DNA of 64,000 nt from Gonium pectorale (taxonomy: Eukaryota > Chlorophyta > Chlorophyceae > Chlamydomonadales > Volvocaceae), in NCBI GenBank assembly GCA_001584585.1, contig LSYV01000009.1, forward strand, positions 1,513,719 through 1,577,718, in the 5' to 3' direction. The notes beneath the pieces are model-generated. The model was not told where the DNA came from, did not search any database, and was given only the letters and a program-made list of their open reading frames with translations. The translations under genes were made by a program, and so were the position numbers. This document shows, in pieces, positions 31,778 through 43,145 of this stretch (positions within the stretch are counted from its first letter, which is position 1; each line of letters begins with the position of its first letter).

Positions 31778-34700
31778 CTACGCCGCCGCCTGACTCTTCA
31801 TCACGTTTGCTCGGATGCACTCGTCCAACCGCTCGAGGTGCTCCTGGGGCGTGTCGTACTCATGCGAAACGTTGAAGAGTCGGTACGCCTTGACCGCGCC
31901 GTCCTCGCCGCCGCACACCACCACGGGGTAGTTTGGCGCGAAGAGCAGGCAGGAGAGCTTCATGGTGGTCTTTTGGTGCATCACGGGCTTGACGGTTGAG
32001 AGCGAGAAGTCCCAGATCTGCGTTGGCGAGGGCGCAGTCGTGGAGGGCACCTTGTTACCAACACAAGTGAATGCCGAATGATGACGGCCCTCTCGGAAAG
32101 GGATACGGTGATTCCCATAGTATGGATGGATGCGTCCTGTCGTGCCCCTTACTTACCAAGCCATACCACGCATGCTGGCCCTCCACCGGAAAAAGTAACA
32201 CCGAACTAGGGAAGACCACCACAATACCGTATCTGTGCATTCGTTGCCAGCTACTAGCAGATGTCGACAGCCGCCAGCCCTGGCTCGTCACGCCGTTTGC
32301 CCCATCACTCCATCCGGCCGCCCACCCTCCCCAGCTGGCCAGCCCCTTACCTCTAACCGCCCGCTTGCCGTCACGGAGCCGAATACTGTCGAGTTGGTCG
32401 GGCACCACTGCACGTCGTTGATCTCGTTGGTGGAGGCCTGGAACGTGAGCAGCGGCGTGTCGCGGCCCTCGGACCACATGCGGATGGTCCAATCGCCCGA
32501 GGCCGAGATGAACATGTCCCGCTTGAAGGGAGAGAACTGCACCTGGTACACGGGGCCCATGTGACCCCTGTACGACTCCAGGTACTGCTCGCTGTACGAT
32601 GTACTGCATTTGTGCAGCCAGCCGTCTTCGGTTGCCGCCACGTATATCCGCTCGTCGCGGGCGGAGAAGTCAAAGGCCATGCCGGAGGTAAGGCGGCTGA
32701 TAAATGCGTCCTGCTGCTCCGGCATGGCGGAGGCGGCCTTGGCACTGCCCTCCTTGGCGGCAGCGGCAGAGGTAGCGGCGGAGCCGGCACCACGGCGCGC
32801 CATGCGCTTCAGCTTCATAAGGTCGCTGAACTCGAGGCCCTTGGCAATGGACCACTGCGTGACGCGGCCATCTGTGGAGATGGACACCAGCGGCTCGTCG
32901 CGCTCGGGGCCGTGGTCCAGCCACTTGACCTGCACGGAGAAGCAGCGGGAGGGGCTAGCAATGTGATGCATGGGATGAGTGAGGGTATTGACAGCCCAAC
33001 GCGCGAAGATATGCAAGAGAGAGCACGCCGTGACAAGGATGTCACGCGAAACAACTGTACTACAGTTGCGCACAGTGTGTGTGCAGATCGGACCAGACAG
33101 TCCAAGGAAGGCATTTGCCTCAAGACGTCAAGAGCCCTGGTGCAAGTGCTGCTATGCTCTGGCACCCTGTAACAGCAGCTTTTGGCACTACACAGAAATG
33201 CCCTCTGCCGCTCTGTGACCCGCCCCCTCCCCGCCCGTTCCGCACCTTCCACACGGGGTCCGAGTGCTTGCCGCTGTGCACATCGCTCTCCATGGACGGC
33301 GTCCCTTGCCGCGACTTGATGTCGTATATCGCAACTGTGCCGTCGTACATTCCAACGGCTAAAATGTTGGGGCTGTAGGTCGAAAAGTCCAGCGCCGTAA
33401 CCGCTGCTTTGACCTCGAACGACCACAGCGGGTGCTGCAGATTCTTGAGCGACCAGAACGCCACCATGCCGCGCGGCTCCGACTGCCCGCTGCCGTCGGC
33501 CGCGGGCTGCTGCTGGGAGTTGCCCGAGGCAAAGGAGTAGGACCCGTACCCCACCGCCAGCAGGTCCGGGTTAGCCTTGTTCCAGCCCATGCAGGCGACG
33601 TTCTTGCCGGCGGTGGCGGGGCAAACCCAGTCCCACAAGTGCTCCATGCGCGGCGCGTCGTCGCCCAGGTCCGCCAACTCCTGCGCGAAAGCGGGTAGGG
33701 CGCAACAAGAGTTCAGGAACAGGGGTAGTGAAGATCGGAAACGGACCGCGGCGCCCGACGCTGGGACCGCAACTTTGGACCAAGGGCACTGTCTGGACTG
33801 CGGGCACAGCGAACGCGGAGGTAACGACTGCTCAAGGTTTCAAAAGGATTTGGTGTCAAGACCGAGTTCCGTTATCAACTGCAGACCAACGGCTTGCGTT
33901 AATAACGACGCACGTGTATCCGGAGCATGCGGCACCACCAATATCACCCCACCTGCAGCAGTTCCTCGGGCCAGTTGCTCTCCGCAACACTGGCTGCGTA
34001 GCCTCCGCCCCCGCCTCCGCCAATCAGCCCCAGCCCGCCGCCGCCCCCGCCGTGCGAGTGGCGCGCCGACCGCGCATCCGCGCTGCTGCCGTGGCCGTCG
34101 CCGCGGATGGACATCCCCCGGCTGAACGGCAAGCTGCGCTCGGACGGCTGCCGGCTGAGCGAGCCAGGCGGCGGGCCGCGCGCCGTATGCGCCGTGGAGC
34201 GCGCGGCGAGGCTCTCTGTGTGGCTTCGGCCGCCGTCCGAGGGCACGGCGCTGAGCGGCCGCGTGTCGCGCCCCACTCCACCGCCTGCGTGGCTGAGAGT
34301 GTCCGAGTCATCGTCTCCGCCGCCCGAGGCGGTTCCCCGGATGCCAGCGGTGGCCATGCTGGAGCGGATGCCCGGCAGCGGCTGGATGTCCCTGCGGAGC
34401 GGGAGAGCGGGCCAAGGTGCCACAGGAACACGCAATAGCACGAGTAAAGTACAGGACATGGGCTGCCTGTAGAGAACTGGGCTGGAAAGCATGCCACAAG
34501 CAGGCAGCCTGGTCAAGCGGGTCGCGCTCCTCTGGGACAAGCGCCTGCGGCTGCTACCGCACTGCCCGCCCGTGCGCACGTGCAGTTGTGCAGTAAAGCA
34601 GAAAGCGTAGGCCGCAACTGAGCGCACCTGTAGAGTAATAGCTGCTGCAGGTAGTTGTTCTGGTTGATGGCGTAGTCCATGAGCATCAGGGCATCCGGAA

Positions 34701-37700
34701 GCCCGCTTAGCGACATAAGCGGGTTGGCGGGCTCCGGCGCTGCTGCCGTTTCAATCGGCACGCCGTTTGGCAGCGCCCCGCCATTAGACGACCCCAGGCC
34801 CGACAGCGGGCCCGAAATGCTGCCGCCAACACCTGTGTGGGGGACAATAGGGTTACATCTTTGGCGAGCAACGGCAATTCACAGTCCACGTAGCAAACCA
34901 CGGGCTGCACAGCCGTGGGCTCCACCTTCAACCCTTCATCTACTTCATGTATACCTAGAAGATCAATCAGGACCGCTACCAGCTTATTGCCGTTCTGCCG
35001 ACGCCCACCTGACATGAAGCTGGCACTGGTGGCCAGCATGGAATGCGCCGGCCCGCCCGGGTACATGGAGCTACGCATCATGGACTGGCCCATGCGGTCG
35101 CCGCTGTTGGCCGTGCCCGTCGCGGTGCCCGGCTGCTTGGGCGCGCCGCCCGGCAGCTTGGCCACGCCGCTGGCCATCTGGCTGATGCTGGGAAGGGCCG
35201 CGCCGCCCGTGCGGGGGTCGTCCTCCGCGTCGGCGGCGGCCTGCGGAGGGTGAACGTTGCAAACGGCGTATGCGCTGGCGGGTGGCTTGGGAGTATGGGG
35301 AGGAGTGAGTTGGGTTGCCATCAGTGCTAGGAAGGGGCAATCGGCGCTCCCCTTCGGGTGCCGCCTGGGAAACAGCTACACGGAGCAGCCGTCCCGATTC
35401 CGGTCGAATCCGGACGTCATGATGCTACCCAATGGGCAGTGCAACACTTCAAAAGGGCGATGCGTAGCGCTGCCGCCTCACGTGCTCCCTGGTGTGGACG
35501 CAAGGGCAGTCATGCACTCCATCTCCCTCACCCACGTCGGGACATCGTGTGGCACTGCAGCGCTTGCTACCCGTGGTGGCACGCCATCCGTTGGCGCATG
35601 CCCCCGGTGGACCCGCATGCCCCCGGTGGACCCGCATGCCCCCGGTGGACCCGCATGCCCCCGGTGGACCCGCATGCCCCCGGTGGACCCGCATGCAGGC
35701 GGAGAACGCACCTCGTCCAGTGCACGGAACGTGTCAGCGATGTCCCACGCGGAGGCCTGTACGGCCATGGCCCGCGTGCACAGCACCGCCGACTGCGCGT
35801 CGCGGCTCTTCTTCAGAGCCACCAGCGTCTGGGCCTCCGCATCCACATACTTGTCGGTGGCCTGTGGGTAGGCGCCGGGTTGGAGCGAGGGGCGCAAACG
35901 TCGATGCCGTGCCCCGCACGAGCTGCCTGCCGCCAGACATCACACCGTGCCGTCCATGCGCTGTTCGGTACAACACAGTTGCTCCTGCTCGCCACAACAA
36001 GCCGCTTGACTGTGTCGCTGAACCAACCAACCACTCCCGTTTCTACGAAGATCCATGACCCACCTGCTTGGTATGCAGCAGATTGGCGTAGCGGCGGTTC
36101 GCCTCCTCCACCAATTTGGCCTCCTCGGTGTCCATAGCCACCGTTACGCCTGCGCATGGAGTTGGCATTGTGCGCAAAAACCAACATGGGCAGTTCGCAA
36201 GGGGCTGAGCCCGTGCACTGCGCTGCAGGAGAGCGAGCCCATGCAATGTACGTTTGGTATTGTGGGCCAGCGTCGACACCTGATGCTGGAGTCACACCTT
36301 GTGCAAACTGGGCTTGCAGCCCCTGTACCCACACGTGTCCCGGCACACCCAGCCCCTCCACCCCTCCCGCCAGCCCCTTGCAACCCCAACATTCCAGTTT
36401 CCCTGGCTTTGGTCAGCCTTCGCCCAGCTCCGCTGCCACCGCACAGCTCTTCCCTCGACCCCTTTCGGGACCTGGCCGACTTTGCTTCCAAGCCGAGCAT
36501 CGCCGTCCTCACCCGCCGACTGCCAGATGAAGATGGTCTCTGTCTCCTGCAGCGTAAGGTACACACTGCGCTCCAGATCGCGCTCCGCCAGCATTACCGG
36601 CGGGGCCGGCTTCTCATCCCGTGCTGGGCTGCGGAGCAAGTCGCCGCCGCCGTCGCCCCCGCCCATGGCGGGACCGGCAGCCCCCTCTGTGCCCTTGCGG
36701 TCGCTACCGCGCCTCTCTCCAGCTGGGAGCGTTGGGTGCACAAGTGAAGGACTTAGAATTTCGTACGTGTCTTGCGGTTTGCCGGATGGGTTTGCAAGGA
36801 CGACCGCATGCTGGGACCCCTCATCAGGATTCCTGCTTGGACACCCTCACACTCTTTTGCGCCCTCCCGGCTCACGCGCCTGTGTGCACACCCCAGGCCC
36901 AGGCTCACTCTCATACTCGTAGTCTCCTTCGCTCCTGGGTGTGTGAGTGCCGCTGTCGGCGTTGCTGTACCACCCCGCCTTTGTGAAGGCGCTCGTGGAC
37001 ATTCGATCCATGAAAAACTCCGAGGACTCGCTGTTGGGGGTGGTCGTATCCGCCTGGTTGCTCTTGAGGACCGACGGGTTCAGAGACAGCAGGGGCTTAG
37101 GCGTACGATCCACGCCGTCGATGATGACCTGTTATGGTAGGGAATGCGGCGCAGAGGCGGGGAGATGCGGTATTAAGATACCAGCGTATGGGACATCTCC
37201 AGCGTGGCCAGAACCGCAAAGGCAGGGCTGTCCTGACAAGAAGCGACGGGAGGGTGACCCCGCGCCCTCCAGTCAGGGGCGCGCAGAGTCAAGTACACGC
37301 CTGAACGATGCCACACCTGCGCATGGTTCCATCACCCAGCGTCTCACACGCCCAACGCCCAGTGCAAGCCTTAGAGTTGCAGTGTCGCCACCGCACCTGC
37401 AGCCGCTCAGCGTCCCCGCCACTTTGGCTCCTATTGGAGTGGCGAGCGGACCGCCGAAAGCTCCCGCGTGTTTGGCCTGTGATGGTTGGCACGCCGTAAG
37501 CAGTCGCTTCTTCGCTCCCCCCGCACCCACACCCTCTTTTGGCGCACCCGTTACGCTCATCCGCGGCTGCCCCGTAGTGCTGGCCCTCGGCTGTCCGCTG
37601 CCCCATGCTTGCGTGCTCTGCCGTGGCTTGTAGCCGGCCGGCGATTGTTGCGTCGAAGCGGGCTTCGGTGGAAGCCCCGCCTTCGTTGGCGTCTTCTGAT

Positions 37701-37707
37701 CGGCCAT
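31778..37707 (-). CDS. IC138: Axonemal inner-arm dynein I1/f intermediate chain IC138 (WDR78/DNAI4 type)
   Basis: Eleven exons: 37531-37707, 36909-37128, 36513-36722, 36064-36149, 35712-35861, 35009-35240, 34628-34832, 33953-34391, 33246-33680, 32351-32929, 31778-32017; all phases agree, giving 990 aa. IC138 is the regulatory, phosphorylated intermediate chain of the two-headed inner-arm dynein controlling flagellar waveform. The N-terminal half is low-complexity with VIIDGVDRTPKPL and VYLTLQETETIFIWQSAG, both present in the WDR78 family. The WD40 half contains GKNVACMGWNKANPDLLAVG, AVTALDFSTYSPNILAVGMY, SGKHSDPVWKVKWLDHGPER, LVSISTDGRVTQWSIAKGLE, CSTSYSEQYLESYRGHMGPV and SGDWTIRMW. The GKNVAC and NLLAVGMY-type signatures separate it from outer-arm IC78/DNAI1. 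The small exon donors upstream are less certain than the WD40 exons. Confidence 0.9.
35596..35696. repeat. 19-base tandem repeat in an IC138 intron
   Basis: Five perfect copies of GCATGCCCCCGGTGGACCC plus six bases, in the intron between exons 5 and 6, ending 16 bases before exon 5. Each unit contains the palindrome GCATGC. The unit length is not a multiple of three, so the apparent reading frames rotate. Confidence 0.95.
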
Positions 37708-39174
37708 TTCGCCCAAACGTCAAGTTGCAAGTTATGTTGGTCAGGCCGCGCTAAAGAGCCGTGCCTTCATGCACCGAAGAGAGTTTCAACCAACAACGAA
37801 GAAATAACATGTTGTTTTAGCACAAAGAGAAAGCCGTGCTGGTTCGAAAGACCGTCGAAGGTGCGACCGTCAACAGACAAGCATAAATGTTATACAGTTA
37901 AGTATTATGCGCATTATGGAGTAACGTGCGGGGTCAAACCGTTTGGCTTGGCGCTCATGTACGGCAACGCGGTGTTGCATTCGTGTCATTCCTCTTCCTA
38001 ACCCTCTCTGGGCCTGGCAGTCCAGTACCTCGCGAGTGCTTCCACCGTCCGAAAGCGTGACTTCTGTGCATAACCCCGTGCTTACTTGGCACAGGGCGAG
38101 GCGGACCTGGCGGACGATGTAGCAGCCCGGAGGGAACAGCCTAGCGGCACGCTTAGCGGGGTAGCGGGCGTTCCTGGCCGTGACTTGCTGGGATTGGGGC
38201 GTGCTGTGCGATGCAGTGGAATCCGCCACGGGTCCCTAGGCGACAAGGATGGCTTCCCCTTATGTCTTGCAGCAAGTCCTATTTTCGCAGCGGTAACTTT
38301 ACCGTAAGTGCTTCCCTCCCACCGGACCTAGTCGCCACTGTTGCAGCTGCTTCGTACATGTAGACAGGCCGACGCGTGGACGCTGCTCATGATCTCTTTT
38401 CCTTTGCAACGTTTCTCCACTCAGAGCGCCGTCCAACCAGAGAATGTTGAGGTCGGGCCCAGGTACAGCCCGCCAAAGGCAAGCCCATTAATACATTACT
38501 AGCATTACGGCAACGACAACAAGGTTCACAGGAACCTAGGCAGTGCCATATCAATATACCAAGAAGCTGCAAAGCTATGGCAGGACCAACGGCGTGTCCG
38601 AGGTCATCAAGATTTGAGTTCAGAGGCCTCTAGATACGTTACCACCACTATCAAATGCGCAGTACATAGAAATTGATTGGGCAGCGAGCGTAGGACATCG
38701 CCCCCTTCCCGGAAAAATACCAGGTTTTACCCATCCAACTCAAGCCCGCTTTTCATCGTCATTGCCATGTAAAGAAGCCAAACCCCTTACGCTTAACGGT
38801 AACGTACCTACTACACTCATTGCATGGCCACTCCACACAAAGAAGCATATGAGTATCCGGGATATTAGTACACCACCTATTCGCCACGGGCGTGACACAT
38901 CACACGGTTCCGTAGAGCACCCCAGTTCGCAGTCTCGAAAATGGAAAGAAGGAAAGAAAGACAATGCAGAACCAAGGGTATCCCCTGCACAGCATGCACG
39001 CGTGCGTGTAGCAGCTGTTTCCTTTATCCAGGGCGCTGCTGTGCGGCCTCCTGCTCGTCGCGCCTCATAACCAGTGGCACCGTGCCCCACAAGCCTGTGG
39101 TCGCACAAACCCATGCAGCCGAGATCCACGCCGTAAAGGGCAGTCACTGCATAATATGTCACCCGTGCCACGCT
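37708..39174. other. Intergenic region upstream of IC138
   Basis: 1.47 kb between the IC138 start and the stop of the bL21-like gene. It is less GC-rich than the genes. No conserved coding sequence recognised. Confidence 0.55.
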
Positions 39175-40046
39175 CTAAACACGCAGTGCCTCCTCTATGA
39201 GGCGCCGCGTCTCTTCCGTGTGCTTGATCCTAGTCACAAGCACCTTCCCGAGCCGGCTGCTGGAGCTGCCTGAGCTGCTACCCGTGTGTACCTGCAGCTC
39301 CTCGTCTAACAGCTCCGCCTCAACCACCCAGTCCGCTAGGAAGGGCTTGCCCTTAACGAACTCGCCGTCCGTGCGCTTTACAGCGATCGCCGGAAACCGC
39401 AGCTGCCCGTCGTCCGAGGAGGCCTGGCCACACACGTGGGTTGGGGGGGGGGACGTGTCAGCAAGGAAGCACGGCTGCCAGCAAGCAAGCAGCTGGGCCT
39501 TGTGCACCACAGATCCAAATGCAAATAGAGCCGGACTGTCTCACGGGCGATAGAGACCACTGGTTGGCATCAGCATGTGCCAGCCTGTGGCCAGGCCTTT
39601 GAGAGCCGACCTGCCTTGCGGTCCGGATGCTCACCTGCAGTGCTTCCTGACTGCTGACCTGCAGCGCAAACCACTTCCCCTCCTCAACAAGCTGCTGCCC
39701 CGCGGGGGTGCGGATCACAGCGTACTCGGCCGGGCCCATGTCGGGCAAGTGCACGTCCACCGCGTCGGCATGGAACCGCCCCACAGCCACAGGCGTCGAC
39801 ACGGCACGAACCGTAACACCTCGCGGTTGACCTGCAACGCAATGCAATTCGATGCAAATTTGCCTAAGTACAAAGTTGAATGCATACATAGTTGCTGCAC
39901 TGACTGTGAAGTCAAGACGACTAACGTGAGGCGGCGACTGACACTAGTGCCACCTGCGCGTACAACTTACGCCCTGGGAAAGCGGCAGCAGGCTTGAACG
40001 CACAGCGACCGCTGGTGCTGGCCACAAAGTTTGCGGAGGCTAACAT
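39175..40046 (-). CDS. Probable plastid ribosomal protein bL21-like
   Basis: Three exons: 39971-40046, 39659-39831, 39175-39423; phases agree, giving 165 aa. The first ~40 residues (MLASANFVASTSGRCAFKPA...VRAVSTP) have the composition of an algal chloroplast transit peptide: Ala/Ser/Arg-rich with no acidic residues. The body has EYAVIRTPAGQQLVEEGKWF, which parallels the bL21 opening (YAVI.TGGKQY.VEEG), then FVKGKPFLADWVVEAELLDE, corresponding to the bL21 GKPxVxxAxVxAxVxxx strand, and a KVLVTRIK segment. The basic KYKxxKxYRRxxGHRQ motif that normally ends bL21 is missing. It is therefore either a divergent bL21c or a plastid protein with a bL21-like fold. No TGTAA was seen downstream. Confidence 0.5.
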
Positions 40047-40595
40047 GCTGTTTATGAGACTGCCACGTTGCTGGGGCTACAGAACTTGACAAATTATAAT
40101 CGCTCCAAGCTGGTGAGGAATGTGGGCTGCGTTGGCGTGGTGCGGCCAACCAGCCAGGCCAAAAAGCACTATCCCTCGGCAGCAAAATCCTATTCGTAAC
40201 TGCAATAGTCGAGATTAATCAGGTGGAATTCGTGATGCCGCCAAGGGAAACCTCCATCATTACTTGGTCGTACGCCACCTCCTCCAACCAAGCCCGGCTT
40301 CGCCGCTCTCCGGGGGAAAATGGCACGCCCACAGAAATATGCAGCGATAGCATGCAAGTCAGCGACGTCAGCTCACTGTTCCTACCCGGCCACTCCCGCC
40401 GCCTGCCACGTGGGACCTCCACAGAAACCCAACGCCACTTCTCCTATCATGCACAGGCCCACCGCCTCATACCAGACCTCATACTGTACTTGGCCGTCTA
40501 CAGACTTATGCACTTGCGAACGCGAAAGGTCGGTACTACTCTGACGACCTTGACACGTGTCCCGCCAGCCACCCGCGGCTGGAACACTGGCCTCC
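40047..40595. other. Intergenic region between two minus-strand genes
   Basis: About 550 bases; promoter of the bL21-like gene and 3' region of the next gene. Nothing else seen. Confidence 0.55.
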
Positions 40596-42759
40596 TCAGT
40601 AATCCTTGCGGAACTTCGGGGGCCGCGACGTGACGTACGCCTTGCGCAGGCTGTGCTTGGCCATTCCCTTGAACTTGCTGTTCGCCTCGCGCTCCGTCTC
40701 CCGCTCCACGATAGCCTTCCACTCGGGCCTGCAGTGATGATGGCAATCTCTTATAGAAGGCTGTAACACACGTGCCCTTGACCCCGTGGTAGCACACGGG
40801 AGCGAAATGATACTCCCAGGAAATTGATGTGGCAAAGCGGGGCCCGCGGGAAAGCTGTGGCAGGGCCCATACAGGTTGAGGCGGGAAGCGTGGCATGGCC
40901 GCGCGTGCGATGGAAAGCTCACCAAAATTGCCCTCCCGGAACTGCCCTGCGCCTTACGTGTCCGGATCTCGGTGATAGCGCGGCGGGCCGGTCTTCGGCT
41001 GGGCCGCTAGCGAGCCGCAGCACTCCCAGTACCGCAGCTTGGTGAGCTCACAGATCGCCCCAGCGCCCGTCCAGGACTGGTTGTGCCTCAGGGGGCAGGC
41101 CTCTGAGTCGCGAAGCGCCAGCGCCTTCTGTCGCTCCTCCTCAACCTCCGTGCCCTTCATGAAGTTTATGATTGCTTTCTGGTCCTCCAATGTTTTGGGC
41201 AGCTTCTTATCGAACTCTGTCACAGCGCGGTGCATTCGCTCGCCGTCCTGTCTTAGCTTAAGGAACTGCTGGATGCAGTCCTTGACCTGTAGGCACGACA
41301 AACAGGGTAAGGAGCCGCCGACCCTTGATCCGCTGCAGCTACTCCGTCAAGTATCGGCAACTATATGACGTACCCACTTACATTCCGCATGACGGCGGAA
41401 TCGACATGCACCGTGACTGCAGGGAACGCGGGAGGTGCGAAACTGTGCGCTCTTTTCACCATTGAAAAGTGCACCGGCGCCTCGCCGTTCCGTGACGCCG
41501 GTGCTCACTGAGACGACCGACTGCCCACGTCCGCAGGCCGGACGCGATCGCAACGCACCTCAAGGTCAATATACACGCCCGTCCGGTCCGCAATTGCCTG
41601 CAGCAGTTTCCGGTCACTCAGGAAAGCCTCCTTCCGCTCCAGGATGTCCTCGCTCTCCTCCTTGGTGATCAAGCTGCATGGAGGCACGAGCGTACGTCAA
41701 ACACTTACTGCAAGCGTCTGCGACCCAGCGCAACCGCAAGAACGGACAGGTGTTCCTACTGTGTGGGTCTGCCCTAGACGCAGACTGCCCCGACAGACTC
41801 TCCCGGCCCCGGGCCCCATGCCCCGGCTTACTGATGGCGCGCCGCATACACACCTCCCAATCCGCTCGTGCTGCAGAAAGCGCAGGTACGTTACCCGCCG
41901 TTCGTCAATGAACCGGTGGTACTCCGGGTGACCCATTGGGACGGGCGGGGTGCGCGGCCGCGGCGGCGGGGTGGCACTGCGCATCCTTTTGCAGTACTCC
42001 ACGTAGCCTGCAGTTCACATTTGCCATGATCGTAAGGCGCCCCATGTATGGGCCATACCCGCACAGTCCTGCTACTCAGGTGGAAGCCGACGGCCTACCC
42101 TCGCCATGCATCTATGCAGCCCAAACCAATTGAGGGCTCTTCGCGCACCTTCCATGGTCATGTTCCTGAGGCTCTCCAGCTCCTTCAGGTCATCGGCCTC
42201 CTGCTGGGCGCTGACACCCTCGGCGCGTTCGGGTCCCGTAGACCGGCCCGCCACGTTGGGGCTTGGAGTCTCAAGATCCTTGCCGCCTGAAACAGATATG
42301 CGCCGAGCGGTGACAGACAGCCCAGCGCGCCAGAGGCACTGCCTCTACTGTTGCATACACGGTTACTACGGTAGTATGCAGGCCAACCCGGAACCCCGCG
42401 CACATCTCCCTGGTGGAGCAAAGGAAGCTCTTCCTTGCCAAATCGCCTTGGTCCAATTGGCGTTGTGTGAGCGGGGTCTCACGCATACCTGGGAATAGGT
42501 TCCGCAGCCATAGGGGTACAGACACACGCTCGGTGGCCGGCGCAGTTGCTTCCGCCGCTGCCGCTGATGTCGCGCGGTAAGCACGGCGAGTCCACTCGAC
42601 GGGTTGCGCTGCCGCTAACTGGTGCAAGCCATCGTTATAGGCAGCGATGGAATGCCCCAGGACACAGGACGCGCGATGCAAGGCGCTGCCGTCAATCGCA
42701 CATGCCGCAAGAGATCGCCCTGCTGCCGGAAGTCCCCAAGAGCGCAGCAGCCAGGTCAT
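40596..42759 (-). CDS. Unrecognised 392-aa protein, probably mitochondrial
   Basis: Seven exons: 42489-42759, 42149-42286, 41854-42007, 41555-41673, 41382-41416, 40958-41286, 40596-40728. Every junction is phase-consistent, which supports a real gene although no family was recognised. The N-terminal ~75 residues (MTWLLRSWGLPAAGRSLAAC..., WTRRAYRATSAAA) are Arg/Ala/Ser-rich with a single Asp among the first 40, as in mitochondrial presequences. Then come SVPLWLRNLFPGGKDLE, an acidic helical stretch, a Pro-rich TPPPRPRTPPVP segment, HPEYHRFIDERRVTYLRFLQ, a charged helical region (TKEESEDILERKEAFLSDRK), VKDCIQQFLKLRQDGERMHR, LTKLRYWECC with nearby Cys, and a very basic tail ending SRPPKFRKDY. 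The basic tail suggests RNA binding, perhaps a mitoribosome-associated protein; this is inference. It is divergent from the next gene. Confidence 0.7.
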
Positions 42760-43145
42760 CACCGCAACCGATCGTTCAAGTCAGAGCCGCATCAGATGTG
42801 TGCTAAAACGACTAAATAATTATTTTTGCAACGGGCTTGCCACGAGAAGAGGCGAGAGAGGCGGGTGTGCTAATGAGCAGGAACGGCTTCGTGATCCTAC
42901 AGCAAGCCTGTTCGTAAACGCTATGCGATAAGCATTGTGTAAACGGCGTCATCGAGTCGTCCTGCGGTTTGGATTCAGGTTCTTGAGCTGTTTTGCAAGT
43001 TGTTTTCTACTGGTATAGCATTCCGTCAGGGCCCTACAGCAACTATCCCGCCTCTGTAGCACCTACCATTCGACACTGTATAAGTGCACAAAGCAATGTC
43101 CGGACGTGGACCGTAGCTTGGAAACACAGGCCACCGCTGAAACGG
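42760..43145. promoter_or_regulatory. Divergent promoter region
   Basis: About 390 bases between the unrecognised minus-strand gene and the earliest in-frame ATG of the plus-strand coiled-coil gene. The frame of the latter is open here, but the residues look non-coding. Confidence 0.4.

Noticed and set aside
31778..37707. Assignment as outer-arm dynein IC78/DNAI1
   Set aside because: The GKNVACMGWN, NILAVGMYDGTVAIYD and YLESYRGHMGPVY signatures and the TPKPL/ETETIFIW N-terminal motifs fit WDR78/IC138 better.
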